This document shows, piece after piece, positions 54,370 through 64,000 of a DNA stretch of 64,000 nucleotides (positions within the stretch are counted from its first letter, which is position 1; each line of letters opens with the position of its first letter). A program made the position numbers and the translations under genes. Source of the DNA: Undaria pinnatifida (Eukaryota; Sar; Phaeophyceae; Laminariales; Alariaceae); contig JABAKD010000019.1 of the NCBI GenBank assembly GCA_012845835.1, positions 11,155,344-11,219,343 of the forward strand, read 5' to 3'. The notes below the pieces were generated by a model, which did not search any database, was not told the DNA's origin, and saw only the letters and a list, made by a program, of their open reading frames with translations.

Positions 54370-55325
54370 CGTACATGAGCTATGAAAACGTTCTCCGGGG
54401 GTGAGCTATAGGCGATAGCTCATCTGCACATGTTTTCCCCGCTTGAGCTACAGGCGGTAGCTCATCTGCACATGTTTCGAAGGCTTGAGCTATAGGCGGT
54501 AGCTCATCTGCACTTGTTTTGAAGGCTTGAGCTATTAGGCGATAGCCCATCTGCACATGTTTCGAAGGCTTGAGCTACAGGCGGTAGCTCATCTGTGTTA
54601 TAAGGCTTAGTTTGGGTAAGCTATTGGTTAACCAGTTGCAAGTGGTCAAACGGACTAATACCCCACTAAAGTCCTCAACAAATGGCGTCGTCGACAGACC
54701 ATGGGTTTTTGGGTCGTGGGTTCGATCCCCACATCCACCATAATAAACTTTTTCAGATTTCCCCATGGCGAACTTGAAAAATACTCTCCCCGGTATCCCC
54801 AGGAAATGAAACGGCTTGGATATTGACAGAGGTCCGCCGTATATCCGGCCGACCTGCTATCCCGCCGTTTCAGGGGGGGAGAGTGTTATAAGGCTTAGTT
54901 TGGGTAAGCTATTGGTTAACCTTTTGCAAGTGGTCAAACGGACTAATACCCTACTAATTACCTTAACATCTGCCCATGTTTTGAAGGCTTGAGCTATAGG
55001 CGATAGCTCATCTGCACACATTTGCCCAGGCTGAGCTATAGGAGCTACATGAGCTAGCTCATCCGTCCCCGGGATGAGCTATAGGAGCTACGTGAGCTGC
55101 ACATGTTTTCCCCGGCTTGGGCTATAGGCGGTAGCTCATCTGCACATGTTTCGAAGGCTTGAGCTATAGGCGATAGCTCATCTGCCCATGTTTCCAAACC
55201 TTGAGCTATAAGAGCTACATGAGCTACACATGTTTGCCCCGGCTTGAGCTATAGGCGGTAGCTCATCTGCACATGTTTTCACAGCTTGAGCTATACATGA
55301 CAGATGAGCTAGCTCATGAGCTGTC
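54370..55325 (+). repeat. hairpin-unit minisatellite, block 2, split by a TRIM
   Basis: The same units as block 1, about a dozen copies on either side of the TRIM at 54596-54968. Some units carry the longer GAGCTATAGGAGCTACATGAGCTA variant. Confidence 0.85.
54596..54968 (+). mobile_element. TRIM family A, copy 2
   Basis: LTRs of 85 bp (54596-54680 and 54884-54968), TGTTATAAGG to CTCAACA or CCTTAACA. The primer-binding site TGGCGTCGTCGACAG starts at 54683 and a GGGGGGGAGAG tract precedes the right LTR. A 4-bp target duplication TCTG flanks it (54592-54595, 54969-54972). It interrupts a hairpin minisatellite unit. Internal sequence is very close to the copy at 5.3 kb. Confidence 0.9.
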
Positions 55326-56144
55326 CGGGGTGTGAAAATTTTTAATGGGAGGGGTCCTATTCTTTTATAAACAAATAAATGTTTTTCTCCACTACAATGA
55401 AGGATTAATGTTAGTATTTTTACTTTAGGTGGGAAATTTTGAAGTAATCTAATATCTATTTTACAAATTTATTCCTGTAGTTTCTACTATAATAATAGAG
55501 TCTAGACTATTGCTCTACTATATGTATGGTGGATGGTTTGCGGATGGATGGCTTGGTCAGGGTTGTTTGTACTTGCTCTTAAGTGCGTATGTAAGTTTTC
55601 TCTACCTGGGGGTGGTTTTATATTATTATTTTTTTATTTTTTATTATAGTGGCGGGTTTTGGTATACATCGGGAGTATGAAGACAGTACTAGTGGTCTAA
55701 TAGATACCAGTGTGTCATGTTAAAGTTCCACCTTGAAAAAATAAAATAAAACAAAATACAATAAATTAATATAAACAGATGAATAAACTAAAAATACTGT
55801 CACCATAACATTTTACATGTAAAAGTCCCGCCCATAAAAACACAACAAAACAAAAACAAAAAACACGACAAAACAAAAACAAAAAACAAACAAACACAAA
55901 GGCAAAAACAAAAAACAAAAAACAAACATAAACTAAACAAACGCAAAAAAAACAACGAGAGTCGGTGCGCCTCGAACCCACGGTTCTAAATTAGTCTAAT
56001 ATGCTGTCACCCTAACATGAAAAATCCCACCCCGAGAGGCCAAAAAAAAAAAAAAAATGGGAGTCGGTGAGCCTCGAACCCACGATCCATAATTAATACG
56101 CTGTCATCCTAACAACATAACTGATAAAAAATCCTACCCCATAA
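55326..56144. other. AT-rich stretch with (A)nC repeats and tRNA-like fragments
   Basis: A repeat related to 50226-50400 occupies 55330-55470. 55838-55945 is an AACAAAACAAAAAC low-complexity tract. Two tRNA-like B-box fragments lie at 55955-56020 and 56055-56120 on the minus strand. No gene. Confidence 0.5.
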
Positions 56145-56285
56145 AAAGAGTCGCCGACCTATATCCTTAATGAGGACACACAACTCGTAATGCGCGCGAT
56201 CGGAGTATCACACACAGCTTGCAAAGATGAGTTTCGACGAAATCTTCGATCTCACAGCTGGAGTGTATTTTCATTTTTTATAATA
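56145..56285 (+). repeat. C-rich modular repeat family, 3' fragment
   Basis: It contains only the GAGTCGCCGACCTATATCC to GATCTCACAGCTGGAGTG end of the family, followed by a tRNA-like fragment. Confidence 0.8.
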
Positions 56286-57875
56286 AAAAGAACCCGAGTC
56301 GGTGGGCCTCGAACCCACGGCGGTTCGAAATTGATACGCTGTCAACCTGTAATTGAATCCAAACTTCGCACTCATTGCGTCCAAACCCGTCCCACAAAAA
56401 ACATCAAGAAACACATCCCGAACTTAATGCAGAAGAATCAAAAACAATCAAGACCAAAAATACCAAAAAGAAAAAGAGAAAAATGCACATCTCGCTCTCT
56501 CACCTACCTCGTAAACCCTCCCTTCACAAAACAACACTACAGGCACACTGCAAGCCATTTGTGTACTTCAGTGAGTCTTGCCGTGTTTTATTTTTTCGGA
56601 TTTCATAATGAAAAACACACACGCACAAGGAAGCAAGAGGGACAAGTCTCGACGTGCCACCTCAACATATCGGCGACACCCAATATGTACTGATAGTTGC
56701 AAGCATTACCATGTTGGCAAACGCAATACGTATCGATGACTCAGTTGACGTTGCATTGCGGCCAGTAAAATATTTTGAATGCCACATGATGACTGCACAT
56801 ATTCCTCCCACAATATGAACCGGCACCTGACTCCTTTCACATATTGATAAACCAGTATCGTATTGGAATAGAAAATACGCGGAAGTGTGGTGAGCGAAAG
56901 CTTTATTTTTCCCCATCCGCCGGAGGATAAAAAAAAAAAAAAAAATGACTGAAAGATACTGACACGAACGATACATGCACAACGCATACCAAGCAGAAAA
57001 TATTGATAATCCAATACAAATTAATATATTCAAATTCATTTCGAATATGGAGTTTGTGCAATTTGAGGAGGCAAGAATGTGGAAGGGGAGAGGGGTTGTA
57101 TTATAGTGGAAGGCTTTCGGTGAAAGTGCCGTGGGAGCTCGACACTTCCATGCGAGCAGCGAAACGAACTGCAGAGCAACACGCAGACGCAAGGGGAGAT
57201 GCAGCGAGCATCGGTTTCGTATTTCGGGTTTGATCGTTTTTTCCCCACCGTCCCACCCTAACGCTCAAGAGAGGGGGGGGGGGGGGGGCAGTAAGGTTGT
57301 TAGTATAATACTCCGTATGAGTGTAACATAGTAGCAGAAAAGTGGGGCCAGGGTTTCCGTTTTTCTCGGCGGTACGGGGCCGAAACGTAAACGTAGCGGG
57401 TTAGCCCGAAGGGTGTTTTTCCATGTTTAGTTCTGGGAGTAGGTTATCCCATTGTACCATGTGGGTGCCTTACAGGCATCATTTCACTGCGTAAATTAAT
57501 TCCACAATTCTTGAGCCAAAATATAACAAACCGGCGATATTGGTCATAATGCTGTTGGCGTTACCACAATTCATATCGATACTCCTCGGACTCAGCGGCT
57601 GTTGTTGGTGGCAATACGTATCGAACCATCCATTTTACACATATTGACGTGTCCAATATCATATTGGTGTAGATATTGTCCAGGGTATAAGGAGGTGAGA
57701 AAGGAAAGGGTGTATGCCAGCCGACTCTCAGCCACCCAACTTGGACCTACTACAGTAATATGGAGAGATTTTGAGCGATTATTTCTGGCGATTATTTTTG
57801 TAGTTGTGAGGCTGCAGAAATAAGTGCATCAGAAATATGGGGCGTCCATTATGGCTTCTGATTTTTGGAAAGTGG
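56286..57875. other. no gene recognised; CAATAT-rich tracts and a poly-A repeat
   Basis: A tRNA-like fragment lies at 56285-56350. CAATAT/ATCGATA-rich sequence occupies 56690-56900 and 57540-57680. A minus-strand frame at 56662-57192 has no recognisable domain. A G-run lies near 57275. Confidence 0.4.
56871..56946 (+). repeat. poly-A-tailed dispersed repeat, copy 1
   Basis: GAAAATACGCGGAAGTGTGG to CCGCCGGAGGATA followed by an A-run; the same ~58 bp with an A-run occurs at 62715-62801. It looks like the 3' end of a retroposed transcript. Confidence 0.75.
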
Positions 57876-58383
57876 TGTGGATTCCAGTCCCTATTCCCTA
57901 GATTGTACCGCCTCCTTATCACTATAATACTTCAAGATCATCCTGGCTCCTCGAGGCAGACTCTGAGGTGTTTCCTCATCGTTGACCCTCGAGCGTGCGG
58001 TTGCGCACATAACCCACCTCGGTGTGTCTCCACACCTCCCTCAGAGAAAGAAAACCTGCGAAGGGACTACCGTCCCACAATTGGCGTCGTCGGCAGGGAA
58101 TTCCTAAGATCCTGTTATCCCAAGTCGACACCTCTTATAAGACGCGCACGTTTGCACGTCTGAAAAAAGGGGGGGGTGATGTGGATACCAGTCCCTATTT
58201 CCTAGATTGTACCGCCTCCTTATCACTATAATACTTCAAGATCATCCTGGCTCCTCGAGGCAGACTCTGAGGTGTTTCCTCATCGTTGACCCTCGAGCGT
58301 GCGGTTGCGCACATAACCCACCTCGGTGTGTCTCCACACCTCCCTCAGAGAAAGAAAACCTGCGAAGGGACTACCGTCCCACA
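57876..58383 (+). mobile_element. TRIM, family B
   Basis: Two 204-bp LTRs (57876-58079, 58180-58383) run TGTGGATNCCAG to GTCCCACA with two differences. The internal region is only 100 bp: primer-binding site TGGCGTCGTCGGCAGGGA at 58082 and a GAAAAAAGGGGGGG tract before the right LTR. A 4-bp duplication GTGG flanks it (57872-57875, 58384-58387). No coding capacity. Its primer site equals that of the gypsy element for 16 bases. Confidence 0.92.
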
Positions 58384-58449
58384 GTGGTTTTATTTTGAAT
58401 TGGTAGGTCTTGTTTTTTTGCCGTTTGCCTTTATTTTTGAAATCTGGCA

Positions 58450-58895
58450 CGTACACTGTCGCCGGCGACGTTAGGTCACCACCGCCTCTGCTGCTGTCTA
58501 TTCTGCTGCGCTGCTGCTGTGGTGCTGGTGTGGTGTGCCTGTGGTGGTTTCGATGGTTGTGGTGCTGCTGCTGTCGCGTTTGTGTGAGGACGAAGCTCTG
58601 TCTCGCACAAAACAAGCGCAGTATGCTGTCGTACGTGTGTTTGTGATTATTTCGTTGTGGGTGATGGGTGACGTGTACAGCAGCCGGCGGCGTTAGGTCA
58701 CCACCGCCTCTGCTGCTGTCTTTTCTGCTGTGCTGCTCGTGTGGTGTGCCTGTGGTGGTTTCGATGGTCGTGCTGCTGCTGCTGTCGCGTTTGTGTGAGG
58801 ACGAAGCTCAGTCTCGCACACAACAAGCGCAGTATGCAGTCGTAGGTGTGTTTATGTGATTCTTTGTTGTGGGTGATGCGTGACGTGTACAGCAG
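58450..58895 (+). repeat. tandem duplication, two units of ~222 bp
   Basis: GTTAGGTCACCACCGCCTC occurs at about 58470 and 58692, each followed by CTGCTGCTG-rich sequence and GTGTGAGGACGAAGCTC. A third partial start (GTGACGTGTACAGCAG) lies at about 58881. On the minus strand the units follow exon-like frames but do not look coding. Confidence 0.85.
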
Positions 58896-58977
58896 ATAAG
58901 TTACGGCTTCATTGTTGAGCTTCTGCACTTGGAGTTTGTCGGCAAGCGCGACGACAGCGAGGGTGTGGCGCGTGTAC

Positions 58978-59073
58978 TTACTTGTTGTCGAAGAGGCTGA
59001 ACAGAAGAGCGTGGCGAATGATGCTCTTCACAAAGCTGAGCGAGTTCCAACGCGTCGGATCTGACTGGTAAAG
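58978..59073 (-). CDS. exon-like block, unknown product
   Basis: On the minus strand a frame reads DPTRWNSLSFVKSIIRHALL through FDNK to TAA, where the same bases form a GTAAGT donor. So it is either a C-terminus or an internal exon. It may belong with the frames at 59439-59879. Unrecognised. Confidence 0.3.
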   Translation of the reverse strand, partial: LYQSDPTRWNSLSFVKSIIRHALLFSLFDNK

Positions 59074-59438
59074 GTGGCTCTACTTCACCTGCTGCACACT
59101 GTCCACCGCCGCTTGCTTCCTGTTATTTCAATCACACACACCGACAGGGACAGCAGTGCGGCACAAACTAACCTCAGTACAGCAGTTGGAACCACATGCA
59201 TGCATGAACATTGTGTGACATGCATGATGGACGGCATTATTTCTAACGAAGTACGGAGTACGTTGCAAGCACAAAAAACATCATACTACCGATGTGCTTC
59301 TAGACGTCCAGGACGGCACAGGAAGAGGAGGAACACACACTCTAGCCCAAACCAAAAAAATACCACGCACAGGTATGTGCTGCACTCACTTCTGCTGCTG
59401 CGCGGCGCTGGTCTCAGACGTTATGGAGTGCTCTTGCT

Positions 59439-59646
59439 TTAGGTGGTTCGTCGCACCCGTTCGTTGTAGAACTCGAGGAAATTCTCAAGGTTTTCGCCGT
59501 GTTGCGGCACCACAGGCTTGCGAGGCAGGCTGACACCTGCTCCCAACTGGTTCCAACTTCTTCCCGTCCTCGGGCTTGTACTCCAGCCTCACTCCGTAGA
59601 AGGCTGTGAAGCCAGGCTTTCCTTCCACGTTGGGTATGTCCGCCAT
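59439..59646 (-). pseudogene. unknown ORF with a probable one-base frameshift
   Basis: From ATG at 59646 the frame reads MADIPNVEGKPGFTAFYGVR to EDGKK. After an extra T (AAGAAGTTGG), the protein-like continuation WNQLGAGVSLPRKPVV and FLEFYNERVRRTT is in another frame, ending at TAA 59439-59441. The start lies three bases after the stop of the PIP-box ORF. No family recognised. Confidence 0.35.
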
Positions 59647-59648
59647 CA

Positions 59649-59879
59649 TTAAACCTTGTCTGTTGTGGAGGAGCGGAGAACGGCGTCCTTCACGTCCGCC
59701 GGAACGCTGGTCGGGAAATTCAGCTTCGCTGCAATCCGATTTCTTGGCCCCTCACAAACCTCACCATCACCCTGGCTAAAAAAGCCGGACAGCGTAGTCT
59801 GCTGGGTGGATGCCGGCGCGCTGCCACCGTTGCTGCTGCCACCTCCAGCCGATTGTCCGTCGTTGGCGCAGTTGCTCAT
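59649..59879 (-). CDS. small protein or first exon with a PCNA-interacting (PIP-box) motif
   Basis: From ATG 59879 the frame gives 76 residues. A Ser/Gly/Ala-rich disordered start is followed by QTTLSGFF at about residues 28-35, an exact match to the QxxLxxFF PIP-box used to bind the PCNA clamp in replication and repair proteins. After it comes CEGPRNRIAAKLNFP. It could be a 5' exon of a DNA replication, repair or transposition protein. The match is eight residues long, so chance remains possible. Confidence 0.35.
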   Translation of the reverse strand: MSNCANDGQSAGGGSSNGGSAPASTQQTTLSGFFSQGDGEVCEGPRNRIAAKLNFPTSVPADVKDAVLRSSTTDKV

Positions 59880-60119
59880 GATCGCTTTGTGGTGGTTTGT
59901 TGGCACCAGGATGGGGTGCCTTTTCGAACTTGTGTATTTTACCAGAGTTCCCTTCAATATGCAAAACTGTTCCGACTACTGACTGATTATGTGATATATC
60001 ACGTGATATCCAATACTGCTGTCCAACGACACCAACATTATTCCACATGTGTGGTGGCATCATACTGAATCTCACGAAAGACATGCAGCAGCAGCCGTAT
60101 TGCTTCGTGCAAATAATTG

Positions 60120-60500
60120 CGTTGAAGTGACAATATGTTTTCCAAATCTCATATCGATAGGTATATGGGTGGTCAATGTTCAACCATCCAATATCGATCA
60201 CTATTACTCAGACAATATTAATCAGAGATTTTGCATCTATCAATACGTATTATTGCCGTTATCAATATGGATACAACATAATACTGAAGTATTCAATATT
60301 GGTTGATATTCCAATATGCTATCGAACGAACTTACTTATTGAGATGACTTGCGACGTCAATACCAATCGATGTAGTCATTCTGATAAGTGTTGTTTCCGC
60401 CGATATGTCAGCAACAACCTGTTGACTTGATATGTATTGCTCCGCACAGTTAGTATGTCTGCAGAAGCGCTATCAATACCTATTATTTGGGGCGGCCAAT
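60120..60500 (+). repeat. CAATAT/ATCGATA-rich degenerate array
   Basis: CAATATCGAT, CAATATTAAT, CAATACGTAT, CAATATGGAT, CAATATTGG and CAATATGCT occur within about 180 bp, with further copies to 60500. Related to 46.3-46.8 kb. Confidence 0.5.
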
Positions 60501-60539
60501 ACGGCGGACACGTTCCGGTTGGGTTGTTTCTTCGATTTC

Positions 60540-61041
60540 CCCTTCATTTTGTTTGTTTCATTTTTTTGTTTTATTTTTATCTTTGTTTTTATTTGTTTTC
60601 TTATTTTGTTTTTGTTTTTTGTTTTTGTTTTTGTTTATTTCGTATTTCTCTCTTCCAATGTATTTCTGTTGCTGACGTATGTATGTTGTGCCTGTCGTAC
60701 CCAGTACACTAGGGCATGACATTGCGTTGTCGAATGCATTACGATGCATTATCTCTGTGTCGTGGCTTGTGACCACAGAGCTGATCTTTCTAGGGTGAAG
60801 AATCAGTACGGACACTGGGTGTGCTGGATGTCGACGAGTAGAAGAACGGTTTAATGTGAAGAACACACACACACACGGTTTAATGTGAAGAACACACACA
60901 CACACGGCAATAGGTTCGCATGCGTATTTAAAAACATAACTCCCGGCATCCCTACCGTTTCATGAAATTATTATTTTCCGAAGAAACTCCAAATAATTAG
61001 CCCGCATTTTCATGCACACCGCCTCTCCCTCCATCCCGCAG
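60540..61041. other. T-rich low complexity and a short CA repeat
   Basis: 60540-60640 is TTTTTGTTTTTG-type sequence, the reverse of the tract at 55.85 kb. GTGAAGAACACACACACACACGG is tandemly duplicated near 60857-60905. No gene. Confidence 0.5.
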
Positions 61042-61239
61042 CACGCAGCGCATCGTTTCAAAGTTGTTCTTGGGCAAGAAGGCGCTCGACTTGAACACCC
61101 CAGCAGGTATGTGGTAAGCGTACTGCATCCGACATATGCTAAGAAGAATGTGAAGTAAGCGGTTTGGTGTTGTTGCGCAGCGGTTGCTCGTTGTAATCGC
61201 GTCCGCCTGTTTCCAGGAGAAACAAAGAAATGTTCTTAA
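61042..61239 (+). CDS. possible last two exons of an unrecognised gene
   Basis: After a CATCCCGCAG acceptor, 61042-61106 encodes RIVSKLFLGKKALDLNTPA and meets a GTATGT donor. A TGTTTCCAG acceptor at 61216 continues in matching phase to GETKKCS and TAA at 61237-61239. Splice signals are good but the reading is short; no family recognised. Confidence 0.3.
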
Positions 61240-62303
61240 AATTTCGGACGCTCGACTTTTGTTTCGCGCGTAGCTGTTCGATCATGCGGCGTCAAACCAC
61301 CGTCAACAACAGCAGCGCGGTAGCGCTGCTGTGTAGCTGCCAGGTTGCTGCGACTGCCGTCAATATCCTGGTACGTAAGCGCACATGTTCGCATCAATCT
61401 CCACTGCTGGCTTGATCTAGCTTGTTGCAGTGCTGCCTGTGTTGTTGTGTCGATCCGGTTTTTAACATGTGGGGTACGTAATCAAACGATAACGGGCTTA
61501 TTACGCAGCCTCTCACCCCCAATATCGCGGTGACCACACGGTATTTCCATGCTTAGGTTTTTTGCGGACCCAGGAAACAGGATCTTAATTGGCGTAATAT
61601 CCACCAGCTGTGGGCATCGGCAAGGAACACCTAGCCGCCGAAGACCATGTGGTGAGAAATATGGTTGTATTCTGTTGCGTATGAACCAATCTTCAAGACG
61701 GTGATCGTTGCTCAGTATGCTCTCCCGGCCCAGCGTTGATCTCACATACCCACTGGTTGCGACGCCGGTCTGTTTGTGATGGAAGGAATGTTGTTTATTA
61801 TATTAATAGTCCATTGCTCAAGCGAATAAAAAATAACTCGAATTATTATTACTGCTGCAGCTGTGATGGTGCTAGGTTCACGTCAGTGAGCTTGGGCGCT
61901 GAGATATCAGTGCATCATGTGGGGCTTGCTCTTTTGTTCCTCGTGAAGGGTATTCGCGCGTGGCCCCTGAAATGGGCTTAGGTCCCCTTATTAAGCGGCG
62001 TAACTATCGGGTGGTGGATGCACGTGCATTTTTTCTGAGGTAGTACAGCATAGGAATGCTAATACACATGGATTCATTTCCCCCACAACAATCTGCACGC
62101 ACGCGTTGTAATATACTGGCACACCAGGTGTGCGAAATAGCAGGCAGTTTCTTTACATTCTGTTGTTGTTGTTGTTGTTGTAGTACGTACCGCTTACAGG
62201 CGCGTGCACGTAGAAACCCCTATATTCTCTCCCCGACGAATGCCGCTCGCAAAATATCCGGTCAAAGGGTGAATCTTTGGTATCATACTGACCCCCATGA
62301 TCA
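61240..62303. other. no gene recognised
   Basis: Frames of 60-90 codons on both strands show no domain. A (TTG)7-like microsatellite lies at about 62162-62180. Confidence 0.35.
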
Positions 62304-62691
62304 ATGGGAGAGGGTGACATGACCAGTTTTGTATTTACCGGCCTCGGGCTGTCTATAGGAGCGAAACTCGTACAGGCCAATGACAGACAGGCCTTCATAT
62401 TCTTCAACAATATTCAGGCGTTTCCAATGAAAATGGGAGACTGTCAGCGACACCTCTTCTCAGCAACAGAGACGAGGGAAAAAATTGTGCCGCATTTTGC
62501 ACAAACCGGTTGGAGGTACTCCAGAGCATGCCTGTAGTTTTTTTCGCGCACAAAGTCGCGGATCTGACCTGCCTGTGTTCAACATTAAGCAGAATCTGGC
62601 GAAAAAGCTGGATGATAGGGACAGCTTACGCTATACCTACAATGGGACTCGAAGGGTGCGCCAGCTAGCGTTGGGCTGCGAAAGCAACTGA
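62304..62691 (+). CDS. unrecognised ORF pair
   Basis: ATG 62304 opens a 77-codon frame with FVFTGLGLSIGAKLVQANDR and AFIFFNNIQAFP. A second frame, 62485-62691, reads SDLPVFNIKQNLAKKLDDRD to CESN and stop. Both look protein-like and could be one gene broken by a frame change or an unrecognised intron. Function unknown. Confidence 0.25.
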
Positions 62692-62714
62692 GTTAAATCG
62701 ACACACGACGCGTA

Positions 62715-62801
62715 CGAAAATACGCGGAAGTGTGGTGAGCTAAAGCTTTATTTTTCCCCATCCGCCGGAGGATAAAAAAAAAAAAAAAAAAAAAAAAAAG
62801 C
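62715..62801 (+). repeat. poly-A-tailed dispersed repeat, copy 2
   Basis: Second copy of the 56871-56946 repeat with a longer A-run (about 25). Confidence 0.75.
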
Positions 62802-63330
62802 TGGATCTTACACTAAAACCAAGCAATTTCAAGAAAATAACGTCTCTTACTCAGTTTTACGCACAAATGTCAAATTGTGCACGCCGTTCTTGAGAGATAG
62901 ACCCTGAACTTTTGCACACGTGTTCTACATGCCCATCCCGAGGCCTGACCTCCAAGTTTTTTTCCTTTTCTACTTTCGCCGAAAAAGTTTGGTCTTAGGT
63001 GGGCCTCATTTTCCAAAAAATATTATCTGACGAAATATCAGACCCGCCCCCCCCCCCCCCACCCGACAGGCGAGGTCTTCGCAATGGCACTTATGTTGAA
63101 GATTGTACGCGTGCAAAATTTCACGGTCTGAACAGAGGTCTACACAGCCAAAACCGGCGTGCACATTCGCCGGGGAAAATCTCGTACATTTTTTTCTTTT
63201 ACGTCAACCAGACTGTACCAGGTACCGTGGTTTGTGAACATGAATTAAAACACGTTTTACTTGCGCAAGTGAACACAAATGAAACTCTGTAATATGATGC
63301 ATGGACGCAAGCAAGCAAACCGTTACGAGT
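62802..63330. other. no gene recognised
   Basis: Contains a 15-C run near 63047. No supported frame. Confidence 0.35.
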
Positions 63331-63607
63331 ATATGTAGATGTATAATTGTGACTTTTTTTTTCCCTTCGGGCACATCTCTTCGTGCTCGCACCTTTGTCC
63401 CAAACGTCGGGTGGGATTGGCACAATTCGACCGTCGGGCTCACGTTGCCGGAGGTTTGGGCGCGATCCGTGCAGTGTGTCGTGCGTGGCAAGCCTTTTAA
63501 ACTTTTTTGGCGTTGGGCACACTTGAGGCAAATCCCCGGGTTTCCACAACATCCCCGGGGATTGGGTTTCTGCACCCCCTATCCCCGCGTACGTACGTAA
63601 GGTTTGG
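63331..63607 (-). repeat. dispersed ~275-bp repeat, inverted relative to 399-672
   Basis: Reverse-complement partner of 399-672. Confidence 0.7.
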
Positions 63608-63959
63608 ATGCAAACCGGGCTTTTCTCGTCGTAGAGGGTACACGTTTTATCTCCTCTTTGTGCACAGAGCACCACGCTACGATCCTGCCGCCCAGCAGCA
63701 GTCCAGCCCCCTAGCAGCAGCAGCCTGCAACTCTATGCGCGTGCTGCTGCTGTTGTAGTAGCTGATTCTTTGATCGGAGCGTGGCGTTTGTCACCCCACC
63801 ATACCCCAATTTTTTGGTGTGCTGCCGCTTCGGGCGGATCTCCATCGCATGTCCATAGATCGGGTCAATTTGGTCGGTAATATAAGATACGTTTTGGTTG
63901 TAATTAACATACAAACCCATCCTTACATTTACGTCAAAAGAGGCAATCATTTTCCGTAC

Positions 63960-64000
63960 TACATAAAGATGAGTTTCGACAAAATATTCGATCTCACAGC
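63960..64000 (+). repeat. C-rich modular repeat family, 3' tail cut by the window edge
   Basis: AAAGATGAGTTTCGACAAAA and GATCTCACAGC match the tail of the family. Confidence 0.75.

Noticed and set aside
54575-54766. Minus-strand ORF with a CGDRTHDP motif
   Set aside because: It is the reverse reading of the tRNA-like part of the TRIM, a common false protein.
52425-55325. Possible CRISPR array (regular ~40-bp repeats)
   Set aside because: The spacers are repeated too, there are no cas genes, and the context is eukaryotic; it is a minisatellite.

Overview
This window is nuclear DNA from a eukaryote. It is intron-bearing, dominated by repeats and retrotransposons, and has no operons and no bacterial or organellar gene order. 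Plausible exons are bounded by GT(A/G)AGT-type donors and pyrimidine-rich CAG acceptors. The mobile elements are Ty3/gypsy with a chromodomain, a DIRS-like RT plus tyrosine recombinase, hAT, pogo-like and very small LTR elements. This suits a protist or alga, and a stramenopile such as a brown alga is my best guess. That is inference; no ribosomal or housekeeping marker is present to prove it.

Layout. 0-3 kb: a possible gene tail, a repeat shared in inverted orientation with the far end of the window, and the first copy of a C-rich modular repeat. 3.1-6.4 kb and 19.2-22.3 kb: two direct copies of a ~3 kb segment carrying a spliced zinc-finger gene, both copies broken at the same codon. Copy 1 also holds a 369-bp LTR miniature element (TRIM) in an intron; copy 2 is the empty site. 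6.5-18.0 kb: a nearly intact chromodomain Ty3/gypsy element on the minus strand, whose gag and pol share one frame separated by a single UGA. 18.1-18.5 kb: the 3' end of an unrecognised spliced gene beside the insertion. 22-32 kb: mostly non-coding repeats, a tandem 463-bp duplication and a third, pseudogenised zinc-finger paralogue at 31 kb. 32.4-37.6 kb: a pair of LTRs enclosing a clean two-exon gene that starts 70 bp downstream of one LTR. 38.4-43.2 kb: an 86-bp minisatellite, then a decayed gag, copia-type protease, DIRS-type RT/RNase H and tyrosine recombinase series. 44.5-45.9 kb: a TA-flanked, CAGT-ended pogo-like DNA element. 47.4-49.7 kb: a hAT transposase pseudogene. 50.5-52.2 kb: two C-rich repeats head to head. 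52.4-55.3 kb: a hairpin-unit minisatellite flanking a small spliced gene and holding a second TRIM. 55-64 kb: tRNA-like fragments, a second TRIM family, exon-like blocks including a PCNA-binding (PIP) motif, and more repeats.

How the parts relate. The gypsy element and both TRIM families share the same primer-binding site core (TGGCGTCGTCG) and make 4-bp target duplications, so the TRIMs may be mobilised by the gypsy machinery. No cellular pathway can be assembled from this window. Most coding capacity is transposon-derived, with a few short spliced genes of unknown function between elements.
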